A DNA stretch of 64,000 bases from Rhizobium sp. 18065 (GCF_902706095.1 NZ_CACSJP010000008.1:62001-126000); one strand, 5' to 3'; positions 37,304-46,633 are shown, counted from the first letter of the stretch. Notes: generated by a model not told the origin, from the sequence alone. Program-made: numbers and translations.

Positions 37304-38189
37304 CCCGCTCGCGGCGACTGACGACCAGGACCGCCACCAGAGCCGCGATCACCACCGCATCTCGCCAGATCATCGGGCCATAACCGCCCCAGAGCGTTTC
37401 GGCGACACCGACGACCGCTGCACCCAGTGCCGAGCGCCAGGGCACCGAGTGGCCGCCGGCCGCAGCGATCAGCACGACTTTCAGGCCGAACATCATGCCG
37501 GCGCCGAAATCCATCGTGCCATAAAGCGCGGTCGTCGAGAGGCCGGCGATCGCAGCGATCAGGCTTGCGGCCACCAGTGATAGGACAAAGACCGCTCCGG
37601 CATCGACGCCACAAAGCCGCGCTGCCAACGGGTCCTCGCTGACCGCCTGCCACTGCCGGCCGACGCGCGACCGGGTGAGCAGCGCATGGCCTACGGCAAT
37701 CACCAGCAACAGCACACCCACATGAACCAGCTGCATGACGGTCAGGCTGACCGAAAACCCCTCGATCTCGGCAAGGATCATCCGCTGGCTGCCGATCGGC
37801 GGCAGCCAGAGGCTGCGCGTATCTGCGGCCAGCCGCGCGGTTTCCGACAGGACGATGACAACCGCCAAAGCGGCAACCATGACAGCGTTCTGCGCGTGAT
37901 CGTGCAGTGGCCGCATGACGTGACGGGCAATCGTCCAGCCGGCGAAGACCGCATAGGCAAGGCCTGCGACTGCGCCGAGACTTAAGGCAGCCGACAAGAC
38001 GAGATTGAAGCGGTTCCAGCCGAATTCGACGAACAGAAGCCCGACCTGCCCGGCAAAGGCAAAGAGCGCACCGAAGGTAATGTCGGCACGCCGGGTCATG
38101 CCGAAAGCGAGCGAATAGCCGAAGGCCAGGCAGGCATAGAGCGCGGCCACCGGCACGGCATTCAACACTTGCTGCAGCAGATAGCCCAT
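37293..38189 (-). CDS. branched-chain amino acid ABC transporter permease (LivH-like), orphan
   Basis: A 298-residue inner-membrane permease with the LivH-type N-terminus (VLNAVPVAALYACLAFGYSLAFGMTRRADITFGALFAF). The C-terminal half contains GRQWQAVSEDPLAARLCGVD (the EAA-like cytoplasmic loop) and ALYGTMDFGAGMMFGLKV. A GGAG site supports the ATG at 38189 over one at 38207. None of the usual partners (LivM, LivG, LivF, LivK) is adjacent, so it either works with components encoded elsewhere or has a separate role. Divergent from a CGNR regulator. Confidence 0.85.
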   Translation of the reverse strand: MGYLLQQVLNAVPVAALYACLAFGYSLAFGMTRRADITFGALFAFAGQVGLLFVEFGWNRFNLVLSAALSLGAVAGLAYAVFAGWTIARHVMRPLHDHAQNAVMVAALAVVIVLSETARLAADTRSLWLPPIGSQRMILAEIEGFSVSLTVMQLVHVGVLLLVIAVGHALLTRSRVGRQWQAVSEDPLAARLCGVDAGAVFVLSLVAASLIAAIAGLSTTALYGTMDFGAGMMFGLKVVLIAAAGGHSVPWRSALGAAVVGVAETLWGGYGPMIWRDAVVIAALVAVLVVSRRERVIP

Positions 38190-38206
38190 GACGCTCCCTC
38201 TCGTCA

Positions 38207-38242
38207 TTTATAACTATCAATAAGGACTTTACCAGTTATAAT
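38207..38242. promoter_or_regulatory. divergent palindromic promoter, LivH-like / CGNR regulator
   Basis: Perfect 8-bp arms TTATAACT (38208-38215) and AGTTATAA (38234-38241) are separated by 18 bases. The right arm overlaps a plus-strand consensus -10 (TATAAT, 38237-38242) only 6 bases before the CGNR start codon at 38249. The left arm overlaps a minus-strand TATAAA (38207-38212) correctly placed for the permease. This is a natural operator position for the regulator; binding is inferred. Confidence 0.6.
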
Positions 38243-38248
38243 AATGGA

Positions 38249-38797
38249 ATGGATTTCTCCTGGACCGCTCATCGTTTTGCCGGAGGCGCACTGGCGCTGG
38301 ATGTCGCCAATAGCGTCATACTGCGGCACGAACCCGAACGCCGCCGCGACCGGTTTGCTGTCGTCGTTCAACGGGACGAATTTGCAGCTGCAGCCTCGGA
38401 ACTGTCGGCGGAACGGAGCTTGTTCGGCCGTTTGCAGCCGGTCGATGCCGCGAACGTGCAAACCTTCCTGCACTTGCGCGAGGCCATTGATTGCTATTTC
38501 CGCGCCCGCACGCAAGGCAATGACGAGCGGAAGGCTTTGGCCGACCTGCTCGCGTTGATCGCCAAGGCACTGCGGCTTGCACCGTCAGAGAACAGCCTCG
38601 AATGCGCGACTGCCCGATCGGCCCTCAGACTTCTGGGCGAGCCTGCGGCGGAACGGATGAAGATCTGCGGCAATTGCGGCTGGCTTTTCCTCGATCGCAG
38701 CAAGAACAGGAGCCGCTACTGGTGCGACATGGCCGTCTGCGGCAACCGCGCCAAGGCCAGCCGCCACTATCACCGCAGGAAGGATGGAGCGCCATGA
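38249..38797 (+). CDS. ABATE/CGNR zinc-finger transcriptional regulator
   Basis: A 182-residue regulator. The N-terminal ABATE-type domain (FAGGALALDVANSVILRHEPERR, about 11-33) is followed by a C-terminal CGNR zinc finger with CGNCGWLFLDRSKNRSRYWCDMAVCGNRAKASRHY, where four cysteines bind zinc and basic residues contact DNA. These proteins are described as putative stress-induced regulators. Its start lies only 6 bases after a TATAAT -10, suggesting a leaderless or very short-leader mRNA. Overlaps the following lipoprotein gene (ATGA). Confidence 0.88.
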   Translation: MDFSWTAHRFAGGALALDVANSVILRHEPERRRDRFAVVVQRDEFAAAASELSAERSLFGRLQPVDAANVQTFLHLREAIDCYFRARTQGNDERKALADLLALIAKALRLAPSENSLECATARSALRLLGEPAAERMKICGNCGWLFLDRSKNRSRYWCDMAVCGNRAKASRHYHRRKDGAP

Positions 38798-39330
38798 CGG
38801 CGTCTCGAACGACAATGATGGGGCTGGTTTTGCTGTTGGGTGGGCTTGCCCTGCTTGCGGGCTGCCAGCGGGAGAACGAGGCCGAACCGTTGACCCTGAC
38901 CGGCCGCATATTCGTCTTCAACTACCGCGTCGCGCAGGCCAGTTACCTGGTGACACTCGCCCGCAATGCACCACTACCGGATGTCAGCCTTGCCGAAGCG
39001 AGCTTTGAAAATCCGGCCGGGGGTGCACCGATCGTCACCCGGACAAAGATCTTCCCCTTCTGGGACAAGATTTCGCTCGACAGCCCGCCGGTGCATTGCG
39101 TCGTCAAGGACAGGCCCTATGCGGTGACGATCCGCATCCTCGACAAGCAGAACCAGTTGATCCAGCAGATCGAAACCAGCATCACCTCGACGCTCGACCA
39201 GAGTGTTCTACCGGCAAAACCTCTGGTCGTCGGGCCGCTTTACACGCCCAATCCGGAGGTCTTCCATGCTGACGGATCGACCGACTATGCGCCGGAAACG
39301 GGCTGTCCGGAACCGGCTGCAAAAGGCTGA
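38794..39330 (+). CDS. putative lipoprotein
   Basis: A 178-residue protein with a lipoprotein signal (hydrophobic residues 9-22, lipobox LLAGC with Cys at about 23). The mature part is beta-rich with no recognised domain. It includes TGRIFVFNYRVAQASYLVTLAR and a single further Cys pair region (VHCVVKDRPYAV). Overlaps the CGNR regulator gene by 4 bases, so it is probably controlled with it. Function unknown. Confidence 0.8.
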   Translation: MTASRTTMMGLVLLLGGLALLAGCQRENEAEPLTLTGRIFVFNYRVAQASYLVTLARNAPLPDVSLAEASFENPAGGAPIVTRTKIFPFWDKISLDSPPVHCVVKDRPYAVTIRILDKQNQLIQQIETSITSTLDQSVLPAKPLVVGPLYTPNPEVFHADGSTDYAPETGCPEPAAKG

Positions 39331-39349
39331 AGCTCAGACATTGAATCAA

Positions 39350-39379
39350 CAAAAAACCGGAGCGTTTCCGCTCCGGTTT
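39350..39379 (-). terminator. Rho-independent terminator of ndk
   Basis: A 9-bp perfect stem (ACCGGAGCG / CGCTCCGGT, 4-base loop) with an A-tract to the left, i.e. a T-tract on the minus strand, about 45 bases past the ndk stop. It may also help end the convergent lipoprotein transcript. Confidence 0.85.
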
Positions 39380-39424
39380 GATCAATGCAATCAAGTCGCT
39401 AAGGCGTGAGCCTCAGTGTTTGAT

Positions 39425-39847
39425 TCAGCCGACGATCTCGGTGTCGGAGAACCAGTACTTGATTTCTTCGGCAGCGGTTTCCGGAGCGTCCGAACCGTGA
39501 ACCGAGTTCTCGCCGATGGAGAGAGCGTGGGTCTTGCGGATCGTGCCTTCGTCAGCGTTCGCCGGGTTGGTTGCGCCCATGATTTCGCGGTTCTTCAGGA
39601 TGGCGTTCTCGCCTTCGAGAACCTGAACAATGGTCGGGCCAGAGGTCATGCCTTCAACCAGTTCGCCGAAGAACGGACGTTCCTTGTGAACTGCGTAGAA
39701 GCCTTCAGCTTCGCGGGTGCTCATCCAGACGCGCTTCGAAGCGATGACGCGGAGACCGGCCTCTTCGATCATCTTGGTGATGGCGCCCGTGAGGTTGCGC
39801 TTGGTTGCGTCCGGCTTGATCATCGAGAAGGTGCGTTCAATCGCCAT
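39425..39847 (-). CDS. ndk: nucleoside diphosphate kinase
   Basis: A 140-residue enzyme that equilibrates NTP pools. It begins [18 protein letters not shown], has the family [21 protein letters not shown] segment and the phosphorylated His in the ENSVHGSDA active-site motif. The internal ATG at 39847 is used instead of the upstream in-frame ATGs at 39871 and 39856 because it matches the family N-terminus. Transcribed alone with its own terminator. Confidence 0.97.
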   Translation of the reverse strand: MAIERTFSMIKPDATKRNLTGAITKMIEEAGLRVIASKRVWMSTREAEGFYAVHKERPFFGELVEGMTSGPTIVQVLEGENAILKNREIMGATNPANADEGTIRKTHALSIGENSVHGSDAPETAAEEIKYWFSDTEIVG

Positions 39848-39988
39848 CAGTCTCATCCTTGTTTGTGTCATCGGGAAAGTGGGCGGTATCTAACCGCCCC
39901 GAATCACGAAAACAAGGGGGATCTGCGAATTTCACAGCGCCGTCATATTCGCAGGCTCTCCGGCGAAGGCCATTGCGGCGCCGGCTCT

Positions 39989-40672
39989 TCAAGCAATCGC
40001 GCGGGCGGCACCTTCGTAGAGGTCGAGGCAGCGCTCGAACCATTGCGCCACCAGGTCATCTGCCGGCAGATGCAGCGATCCGCTGGTCAGACGCAGCCAT
40101 TGCAATGCACCGAACAGGATGTAGTCGGCAAACAGCGGCGTCTCACCGCCGATGAAGGGCTGGAATCCGAGCATATGGCGCATCGGCATCAGGCGCTCCG
40201 GCAGAAGCGCGATCGCCTCGTCACGGCTGGCCCTGATCTCCTCGAGCGTCTTGCCGAGCAGCCTTTCGCGGCTTTCGCGGAAATAGGCCTGATCTTCGGG
40301 CGCCAGGATGGAATAAATATCGAAAAGAGCTATGCGGGTGACGACGGGATGCACCAGACGCTGCGAATAGCCTTCCACAAGACGCGTCAGAGCCTTGCCG
40401 CCCTCGCCACCAAACAGGCTGGGCTGATCCGGATAGGCCTCTTCCAGGTATAGCGCGATCCGGAAACTGTCGGAGATCAGCTCCTGGCCGTCGCGCAAGA
40501 CGGGCACGGTTTTGGACACTCCGCCTTCGATTGTCGGAATAGCCGTGAACGGCAGCGGCCTCTCCTCGAAATCGAGCCCCTTGTGGCGCAGGGCCATGAC
40601 AATCTTCCAGCAATGCGGCGAAAAAGGCCGGTCGGCATCCGTGCCACAGAGAGAATAGAGGGTGCGCGCCAT
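39989..40672 (-). CDS. glutathione S-transferase-like protein
   Basis: A 227-residue GST-superfamily protein. The N-terminal thioredoxin-like fold has ARTLYSLCGTDADRPFSPHCWKIVMALRHKG, KTVPVLRDGQELISDSFRIALYLEEAYPD, and a helical C-terminal domain with GFQPFIGGETPLFADYILFGALQW. The ATG at 40672 has a GGAG site 6-7 bases upstream; a longer in-frame start at 40714 is unlikely. Substrate unknown. Distinct in sequence from the GST at 31340-31936. Confidence 0.9.
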   Translation of the reverse strand: MARTLYSLCGTDADRPFSPHCWKIVMALRHKGLDFEERPLPFTAIPTIEGGVSKTVPVLRDGQELISDSFRIALYLEEAYPDQPSLFGGEGGKALTRLVEGYSQRLVHPVVTRIALFDIYSILAPEDQAYFRESRERLLGKTLEEIRASRDEAIALLPERLMPMRHMLGFQPFIGGETPLFADYILFGALQWLRLTSGSLHLPADDLVAQWFERCLDLYEGAARAIA

Positions 40673-40816
40673 GGTGTACTCCAAATTGAAATCGCCCGTA
40701 GACAAGCCCAACAAGGCGACAAAATCAAATCAGCAAATTTCATCGGTCCGATCACACCGACAGAGATAAACTTCAGCTACCATGACGCAAAACATCAAAA
40801 TTCGACGAGGCACAAG

Positions 40817-41323
40817 ATGGATCACTACCGGATGTTCGCCGCCTACAATGCCTGGGCCAATATGTTGCTCTACGAGGCCGCAGCAGGTTTGACCGAGGAA
40901 GAACGGCACCGGGACACGGGCGCCTTCTTCGGCTCCCTCTTCGGCACCCTCAACCATGTGGTGACAGCGGATCGGGTCTGGCTGCACCGCTTCACCGGGC
41001 AAGGCCCGCACCCGGCCACGCTCGACGCACGCGCTGCAGAGACGTTTGGCAATCTTTGGGCAGCGCGACGCGCGGAAGACGCGCGCATCACAGCCTTTGT
41101 GGAAGGCCTCACGCCCGAGGCGCTTGCGGCGACATTTCAATACAGCCCGATCAGCAAGCCGGAACCCGTCTCACACAAACTGGGACCCGCGGTTGCGCAT
41201 TTCTTCAATCACCAGACCCACCATCGCGGACAGGCGCACATGTGCCTGACAGTGCTCGGAAAGCCGTCCCTCAGCCTGGATATGATCTATTTCGTCCGCA
41301 GCGCTGGGCTTTCTTTCCTCTGA
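40817..41323 (+). CDS. DinB family protein
   Basis: A 168-residue four-helix-bundle protein of the DinB superfamily with a presumptive metal site from His in LNHVVTADRVWLHRF and the FFNHQTHHRGQAH motif. Members are often thiol-dependent metalloenzymes or of unknown role. The ATG at 40817 follows a GAGG site. A strong terminator follows. Divergent from the GST gene. Confidence 0.87.
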   Translation: MDHYRMFAAYNAWANMLLYEAAAGLTEEERHRDTGAFFGSLFGTLNHVVTADRVWLHRFTGQGPHPATLDARAAETFGNLWAARRAEDARITAFVEGLTPEALAATFQYSPISKPEPVSHKLGPAVAHFFNHQTHHRGQAHMCLTVLGKPSLSLDMIYFVRSAGLSFL

Positions 41324-41331
41324 CCATAGAA

Positions 41332-41366
41332 AAGCCGCAGGGTCTGGTCGGACCCTGCGGCTTCTC
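41332..41366. terminator. bidirectional Rho-independent terminator
   Basis: A perfect 13-bp stem (arms 41332-41344 and 41351-41363, 6-base loop) lies 8 bases after the DinB gene and 26 bases beyond the convergent chemoreceptor stop. The downstream side is T/C-rich and the upstream side is A-rich. Confidence 0.85.
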
Positions 41367-41392
41367 TTCGTCTTGCAGTTGGATGGATAGAA

Positions 41393-42982
41393 TCAGGCGG
41401 CGCGGCGGATCTGCGGGCGCGTGGCGGCAATCGAGAAGCGCGCCATCAGACCTTCCAGCGTTTCCGTTTCGTGAACCAGTTGCTGGATTGCGGCAGAGGA
41501 TTCCTCGACCATCGCGGCGTTTTGCTGGGTGTTGCGATCGATATGGCCGATGGCCGCATCGATTTCGCCCAGACCAACAGCCTGGTCGCGGGCCGCCGAG
41601 ACGATCTTGACGATCTCGGTGCTGATCGCATTGACCTCCTTGGAGATATTGCTCAGCGCATGACCGGCCTGATCGACCAGAGCAACGCCCGTGCGGACCT
41701 GGTCGCCGGAGGCGTTGATCAGGGTCTTTATCTCCTTTGCGGCCGTCGCCGAACGCTGGGCCAGTTCGCGCACTTCCTGGGCGACGACGGCAAAACCCTT
41801 GCCGGCTTCACCGGCGCGGGCCGCCTCGACCCCCGCATTCAGCGCCAGAAGGTTGGTCTGGAAAGCGATCTCGTCGATGACGCCGATGATGTTGGAGATC
41901 GACTGCGATGATTGCTCGATCTGGCTCATGGCGGACACCGCGTCGGTGACAATCGAACCGGAACGCTCGGCGCCGTTGCGCGCCTGCTCGACCATGCGAC
42001 CGACCGCTTCGGCGACCTGCGCCGTCTGTTTGACTGTCGTCGATACGCCGGAGAGCGCGCTTGCGGTTTCCTCGATCGACGCGGCCTGCCGCTCGCTGCG
42101 GGACGAGAGATCGTGGTTCGCCTGGCCGATCTGGCTGGTTCCGTTGCGGATCACCTGCGCGACCTGGCCGACTTGGCCGACAACCGATTCTAGGTTTTCG
42201 ACAGAACCGTTGAAGGAGGTGCGCAACTCATCCAGCTTGCCGGGGAAAGCTGTGTCGATGCGGCAGGACAGATCACCGCCGGACAGGCGCGTCAGAGCGG
42301 TCGCCAGTTCCGACACGACCAGTTGCACGGCCTCGGCTTCGCGTGCCTTGTCGGCCTCGCGCTCAACACGCCCGGCTTCGGCTGCGGCATCGGAGCGGCG
42401 GGCGTGATCCGCCATGCTGGTCGCCTGATTTTGTGCCGCTGTTGCGGCCTCGACGGCCTTGTCGGATGCGACGAAGGCGCGAACGACGGCGGAGGTCAGG
42501 GCGATCAGGACTCCGCTTTGCAGCACCAGCACCACCGCATGCAGAATGACACGCGAGAAATCAGATTCACCGGGGAAGACCGCCAGGGGCATGGCGAGGA
42601 ACAGCAAGACGTGGTGCACCGCCACCAGCGCGGCATAGCCGACGATTGCCCGCCAATCGATCCAGGCGGCACAGATGGCAAGGCTTGCGAAGAAGTACAT
42701 GTGGATATCGACCTGCAGCGGCGAACCTGAGAAGTCGTAGACCAGCATGGCGACGGTTGCCGCATGGGCGATCGATGTGAGGATGCGGGTCGATGGACCG
42801 GTGCGGTCCTGCAGCCAGGCGAGCGTCGCGGGTGCCAGAACCAGCAGCGTGGCGATCACCGTGACCCAGTCGGGGCCTTCCGCGCGAAAGAGATTGCGAA
42901 GTGCGATCAGGGTAAAATTCACCCAAAGCAGGGCGAAGATGCCGACCGATGCGATTTGACGAAGTTTCTGCAACTCTTTCAT
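41393..42982 (-). CDS. methyl-accepting chemotaxis protein
   Basis: A 529-residue chemoreceptor. The N-terminal part (residues about 10-170) is a bundle of hydrophobic helices rather than a periplasmic ligand domain, suggesting membrane-embedded sensing. A HAMP-like segment follows at about 205-260 ([22 protein letters not shown]). The signalling hairpin tip [37 protein letters not shown] is canonical. The ribosome-binding site lies within the end of the upstream small gene, so the two are coupled. Confidence 0.93.
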   Translation of the reverse strand: MKELQKLRQIASVGIFALLWVNFTLIALRNLFRAEGPDWVTVIATLLVLAPATLAWLQDRTGPSTRILTSIAHAATVAMLVYDFSGSPLQVDIHMYFFASLAICAAWIDWRAIVGYAALVAVHHVLLFLAMPLAVFPGESDFSRVILHAVVLVLQSGVLIALTSAVVRAFVASDKAVEAATAAQNQATSMADHARRSDAAAEAGRVEREADKAREAEAVQLVVSELATALTRLSGGDLSCRIDTAFPGKLDELRTSFNGSVENLESVVGQVGQVAQVIRNGTSQIGQANHDLSSRSERQAASIEETASALSGVSTTVKQTAQVAEAVGRMVEQARNGAERSGSIVTDAVSAMSQIEQSSQSISNIIGVIDEIAFQTNLLALNAGVEAARAGEAGKGFAVVAQEVRELAQRSATAAKEIKTLINASGDQVRTGVALVDQAGHALSNISKEVNAISTEIVKIVSAARDQAVGLGEIDAAIGHIDRNTQQNAAMVEESSAAIQQLVHETETLEGLMARFSIAATRPQIRRAA

Positions 42983-42984
42983 TT

Positions 42985-43338
42985 CTATTGTCCCTCAAGG
43001 CAGCCCACTGCCAGATCATGATTGAGAACCAGAATTGCGCCCGCCTTGAACAAGCGCGATGCGAAATCCGGTGCGTCCGATTGCACCACCGATATCCAGG
43101 AATATCGACCCGACCAGACGAACTGACCGCCCGCTCCCGCGACCACCGCCATATTGCCTGCTGCCTGAAGCGCCGGGTTGGTCACAACCACGACGAAGGA
43201 TCCCGTCGGGCGCGCGATGACGCCGATCAGAAGCAGTGAGGCAAAGGAGAAGTAGCCGATGATCGCTAGTCTGGCCGAAAGCACGTCTGACCGTTTTCCT
43301 TTCCGGCACTGTGCTTCGGCAACGCGCGGCCAGGGCAT
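42985..43338 (-). CDS. small hypothetical protein coupled to the chemoreceptor
   Basis: A protein of up to 117 residues with one hydrophobic segment ([20 protein letters not shown]) and a C-terminal globular part ([41 protein letters not shown]). Its stop is 2 bases from the chemoreceptor start and its last codons carry that gene's ribosome-binding site, which argues it is real. The true start may be the GTG codon at residue 19. No known family recognised; an accessory sensory role is a guess. Confidence 0.6.
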   Translation of the reverse strand: MPWPRVAEAQCRKGKRSDVLSARLAIIGYFSFASLLLIGVIARPTGSFVVVVTNPALQAAGNMAVVAGAGGQFVWSGRYSWISVVQSDAPDFASRLFKAGAILVLNHDLAVGCLEGQ

Positions 43339-43529
43339 CGGATGTTGAGTTTTCGATGAGCACCAACTTAGTCGGCAGTTGGCTAATTTTTATTTAAAGA
43401 TAACACGAATGACTGATATTTAATCAGGTCGGCGCAACCGCAAGCAGCAAAAAGAATGAGTTAACCGCGTTTTCCGTGTTCTGGCCGCGCTTAACCTTTT
43501 CACAAAGGGGAATCCGGTAGGCCTCTAAT
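43339..43529. other. intergenic region upstream of the degenerate GGDEF gene
   Basis: A 191-base divergent spacer, locally AT-rich around 43384-43420. Presumably holds both promoters; no confident motif assigned. Confidence 0.4.
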
Positions 43530-44618
43530 ATGCAAACGGGTCTTTTGATGAGGGATTGGCGGATCATGGAAGGGGTAAACCAGCAGGGGCATGCGCATTC
43601 CAGTGGAACGGCGGGTGATCCATTGGCGAAGATCGCGTCCTTCATGGCTCGCCATGGCATTGCCGGATTGCCCAGAAATTTCGAACTCGTCCACGAAGCC
43701 TTCAGCGGTCTAAACCCTGAACTTGCACGCGAGCTAGCGGCGCTTGGCGCGCAGCCAAGCCAACTTAACCTCGACCAGCTTGGCCTCAAGCATCGACTAG
43801 CCGGCCATTGTGGCGTGCAGGCTGAACGTCTTCACGCCGAAGCGCTGACAACTCTTTCGCGGATCAAGGACCAGATCACGCTTGGCCTGACGCAGAAGCG
43901 CAGTTTCGCCCGATCTGTGGAGACGGTCGCACAAGCGATCCAGGAAGACCTGAACCAGGGCATCGAGCAATTGTTGAACGAGCTCGACCTGTTGTCATCG
44001 GTCGCAAGCCAGATGGTGCAGGCGGAAACGCTGCTGGCCAATGACATCGCAGCGGGCATCGACGTGCTGACGCAGGCCGACCGGGTGGCACGCGCGGCCA
44101 AGGGACTGGCTCTGCGCGACCGTCTGACCGGCCTGCCGAACAGGATTGCCTTCCTGCAGCAGCTTGACGGTGTCTATGCTGCGGACGGCAACGGCGCAGC
44201 CCTGATCCTGATCGAGGTTCCCGATCTTGCCGACATCCAGCACCAATATGGCGTAGAGGCCGCCACCAAGCTGATCAAAAAGCTCGCAACGATCTTCCGC
44301 AAGACGATCAAGAAACATGACTATGTCGCCCGCATCGAGATCGGCACCTTTGCCTTCCTGTTCACCGATGTCAGCGCGGATGACACCCATGTCATTGCCG
44401 AGCGGCTCCATAGCGCGGCCGAAAACAACCTGGTTTTCGCCACTGAAAACAACAATGACGCTGGCGGGCTCGCACTGGCAATCGGCCATGCCCTGAGCAC
44501 AGACACACAGGACGGGCTGCAATTGCTGGCGCTGGCGGAGACGGCCGTGCAGATGGCCCGCACCAATCCACGCCAGCCGATCATCGGCCACCGTCCGTCC
44601 GGTCGACAGGTCGCCTGA
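43530..44618 (+). CDS. GGDEF-domain protein with degenerate active site
   Basis: A 362-residue protein. An N-terminal helical region (about 30-185) precedes a diguanylate-cyclase-like domain starting DRLTGLPNRIAFLQQL (197-212). The signature GGDEF is replaced by EIGTF (270-274) in VARIEIGTFAFLF, and the usual metal-site Asp of the DIDxF motif is replaced in LIEVPDLADI. It is therefore unlikely to make c-di-GMP and may bind nucleotide or protein instead. Alternative starts at 43548 and 43566 cannot be excluded. Cytosolic. Confidence 0.85.
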   Translation: MQTGLLMRDWRIMEGVNQQGHAHSSGTAGDPLAKIASFMARHGIAGLPRNFELVHEAFSGLNPELARELAALGAQPSQLNLDQLGLKHRLAGHCGVQAERLHAEALTTLSRIKDQITLGLTQKRSFARSVETVAQAIQEDLNQGIEQLLNELDLLSSVASQMVQAETLLANDIAAGIDVLTQADRVARAAKGLALRDRLTGLPNRIAFLQQLDGVYAADGNGAALILIEVPDLADIQHQYGVEAATKLIKKLATIFRKTIKKHDYVARIEIGTFAFLFTDVSADDTHVIAERLHSAAENNLVFATENNNDAGGLALAIGHALSTDTQDGLQLLALAETAVQMARTNPRQPIIGHRPSGRQVA

Positions 44619-44673
44619 CCGCAGATCGTTAGGCCCGCTTGCCTTTGGCCGAAACATCGGCCAAAACGCGGCC

Positions 44674-46563
44674 ATGATCACGATCAACGACATCTCTGCC
44701 CGCATCGCCGGGCGCCTGCTCATCGACCATGCCACCGTATCCTTGCCTGCGGGCACCAAGGCCGGACTTGTCGGCAAGAACGGCGCTGGAAAATCGACGC
44801 TGTTCAAAATCATTACCGGCGACCTGTCGGCCGAGACCGGCAATATCTCGATCCCGCGAAATGCCCGCATCGGCCAGGTGGCGCAGGAAGCGCCGGGCAC
44901 GGAAGAATCGCTGATCTCGATCGTCTTGTCCGCCGACAAGGAACGGGCCGCCCTACTGGCGGAAGCCGAACATGCGACGGATGCGCACCGGATCGCCGAA
45001 ATCCAGACGCGGCTTGCCGATATCGGCGCGCATTCGGCGGAAGCCCGTGCCGCCACGATCCTGTCGGGCCTCGGCTTCGATCATGAGGCGCAGCAGCGCC
45101 CGGCTTCGTCCTTTTCCGGCGGCTGGCGGATGCGCGTCGCGCTTGCAGGCGTGCTGTTTTCCGAACCGGACCTACTGCTGCTCGACGAGCCGACCAACTA
45201 TCTCGACCTCGAAGGTTCGATGTGGCTGGAAGATTATGTGCGACGCTATCCGCACACCGTCATCATCATCAGCCATGACCGCGACCTGTTGAACACGGCG
45301 GTCAATTCCATCGTGCATCTCGATCAGAAGAAGCTGACTTTCTATCGCGGCGGCTATGATCAGTTCGAGCGGCAGAAGGCCGAAAACGACGAATTGCAGA
45401 CCAAGGCCAAGGTGAAAAACGATGCGGCGCGCAAGCACCTGCAGAGCTTCATCGACCGGTTCAAGGCCAAGGCGACAAAGGCCAAGCAGGCGCAGAGCCG
45501 CGTCAAGGCACTGGAACGCATGGGCACGGTCGCCGCCGTGATCGAGGATCACGTCCAGCCGATCAACTTCCCGGCGCCGGAAAAGCAACCGGCCTCGCCG
45601 ATCATCGCCATTGCAGGCGGCGTGGTCGGCTATGAGCCGGGCAAGCCGATCCTGAAGAACATCAACCTGCGCATCGACAATGACGACCGCATCGCGCTGC
45701 TCGGCTCGAACGGCAACGGCAAGTCGACCTTCGCCAAGTTCATCTCCGGACGACTTCAGGCCCAGGCCGGCGAACTGAAGCTCGCCCCGTCGCTGAAGAT
45801 CGGCTTCTTCGCCCAACACCAGCTGGACGACCTGATCCCGGACCAGACCCCGGTTGAGCATGTCCGGCGGCTTATGCCGACCGAACCGGAAGCCAAGGTT
45901 CGCGCCCGCGTTGCGCAGATGGGCCTGCTAACGGAAAAGATGGCGACTCCCGCCAAGGACCTGTCCGGTGGAGAAAAGGCGCGGCTGCTGATGGGGCTTG
46001 CGGCGTTCCATGCGCCCAACCTCTTGATCCTCGACGAGCCGACCAACCATCTCGACATCGACAGCCGCAAGGCGCTGATCGAAGCGCTGAACGACTACGA
46101 GGGCGCGGTCATCCTGATCAGCCACGATCGCCACCTGATCGAGGCGACGGTCGACCGGCTGTGGCTGGTCAACAACGGGACCGTCACCAGTTTCGACGGC
46201 GACATGGAAGAGTATCGCAGCCTGATCGTCTCGTCCGGCAAGAAGTCTGCCGAGAAGGAAAAGGCGGACGCCGGAGCCGAGCAGGTCAACAAGGCAGAGC
46301 AGCGCAAGGCCGCCGCTGACAGGCGCGCCAGCCTCGCGCCTTTGAAGAAAAAGATCAATGAAATCGAGTCTATAACGAAGAAACTGGAGACGTTGATTCA
46401 GGCGCTTGATGCAGAGCTTGCGGATCCCGTGCTCTACGAAAAGGCACCCGCCAAGGCCGCCGAAAAGGCCAAGCAGCGTGGCGAGGCCGCGGCCAAGCTG
46501 TCGGCTGCCGAAGAACAATGGCTGGAACTGTCCGCCGAATACGAGGACGGCATGGCCGGCTGA
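44674..46563 (+). CDS. ABC-F family ATPase (ribosome-associated)
   Basis: A 629-residue soluble protein with two ABC ATPase domains and no membrane segments. Domain 1 has GLVGKNGAGKST, SFSGGWRMRVALAG and LLLLDEPTNYLD. The linker (about 235-300, KVKNDAARKHLQSFIDRFKAKATKAKQAQSR) is the P-site tRNA-interaction motif. Domain 2 has ALLGSNGNGKST, DLSGGEKARLLMG and LLILDEPTNHLD. A charged coiled-coil C-terminus follows (about 520-629). Translation factor of the Uup/YheS type; the exact subgroup is not certain. Confidence 0.92.
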   Translation: MITINDISARIAGRLLIDHATVSLPAGTKAGLVGKNGAGKSTLFKIITGDLSAETGNISIPRNARIGQVAQEAPGTEESLISIVLSADKERAALLAEAEHATDAHRIAEIQTRLADIGAHSAEARAATILSGLGFDHEAQQRPASSFSGGWRMRVALAGVLFSEPDLLLLDEPTNYLDLEGSMWLEDYVRRYPHTVIIISHDRDLLNTAVNSIVHLDQKKLTFYRGGYDQFERQKAENDELQTKAKVKNDAARKHLQSFIDRFKAKATKAKQAQSRVKALERMGTVAAVIEDHVQPINFPAPEKQPASPIIAIAGGVVGYEPGKPILKNINLRIDNDDRIALLGSNGNGKSTFAKFISGRLQAQAGELKLAPSLKIGFFAQHQLDDLIPDQTPVEHVRRLMPTEPEAKVRARVAQMGLLTEKMATPAKDLSGGEKARLLMGLAAFHAPNLLILDEPTNHLDIDSRKALIEALNDYEGAVILISHDRHLIEATVDRLWLVNNGTVTSFDGDMEEYRSLIVSSGKKSAEKEKADAGAEQVNKAEQRKAAADRRASLAPLKKKINEIESITKKLETLIQALDAELADPVLYEKAPAKAAEKAKQRGEAAAKLSAAEEQWLELSAEYEDGMAG

Positions 46564-46633
46564 TTGCCGGCTCGCCAATGTCTCTCTCCACGCTTGGGAT
46601 CAAGGCCCGGAACTGCGATGAAGACGAATGGCC

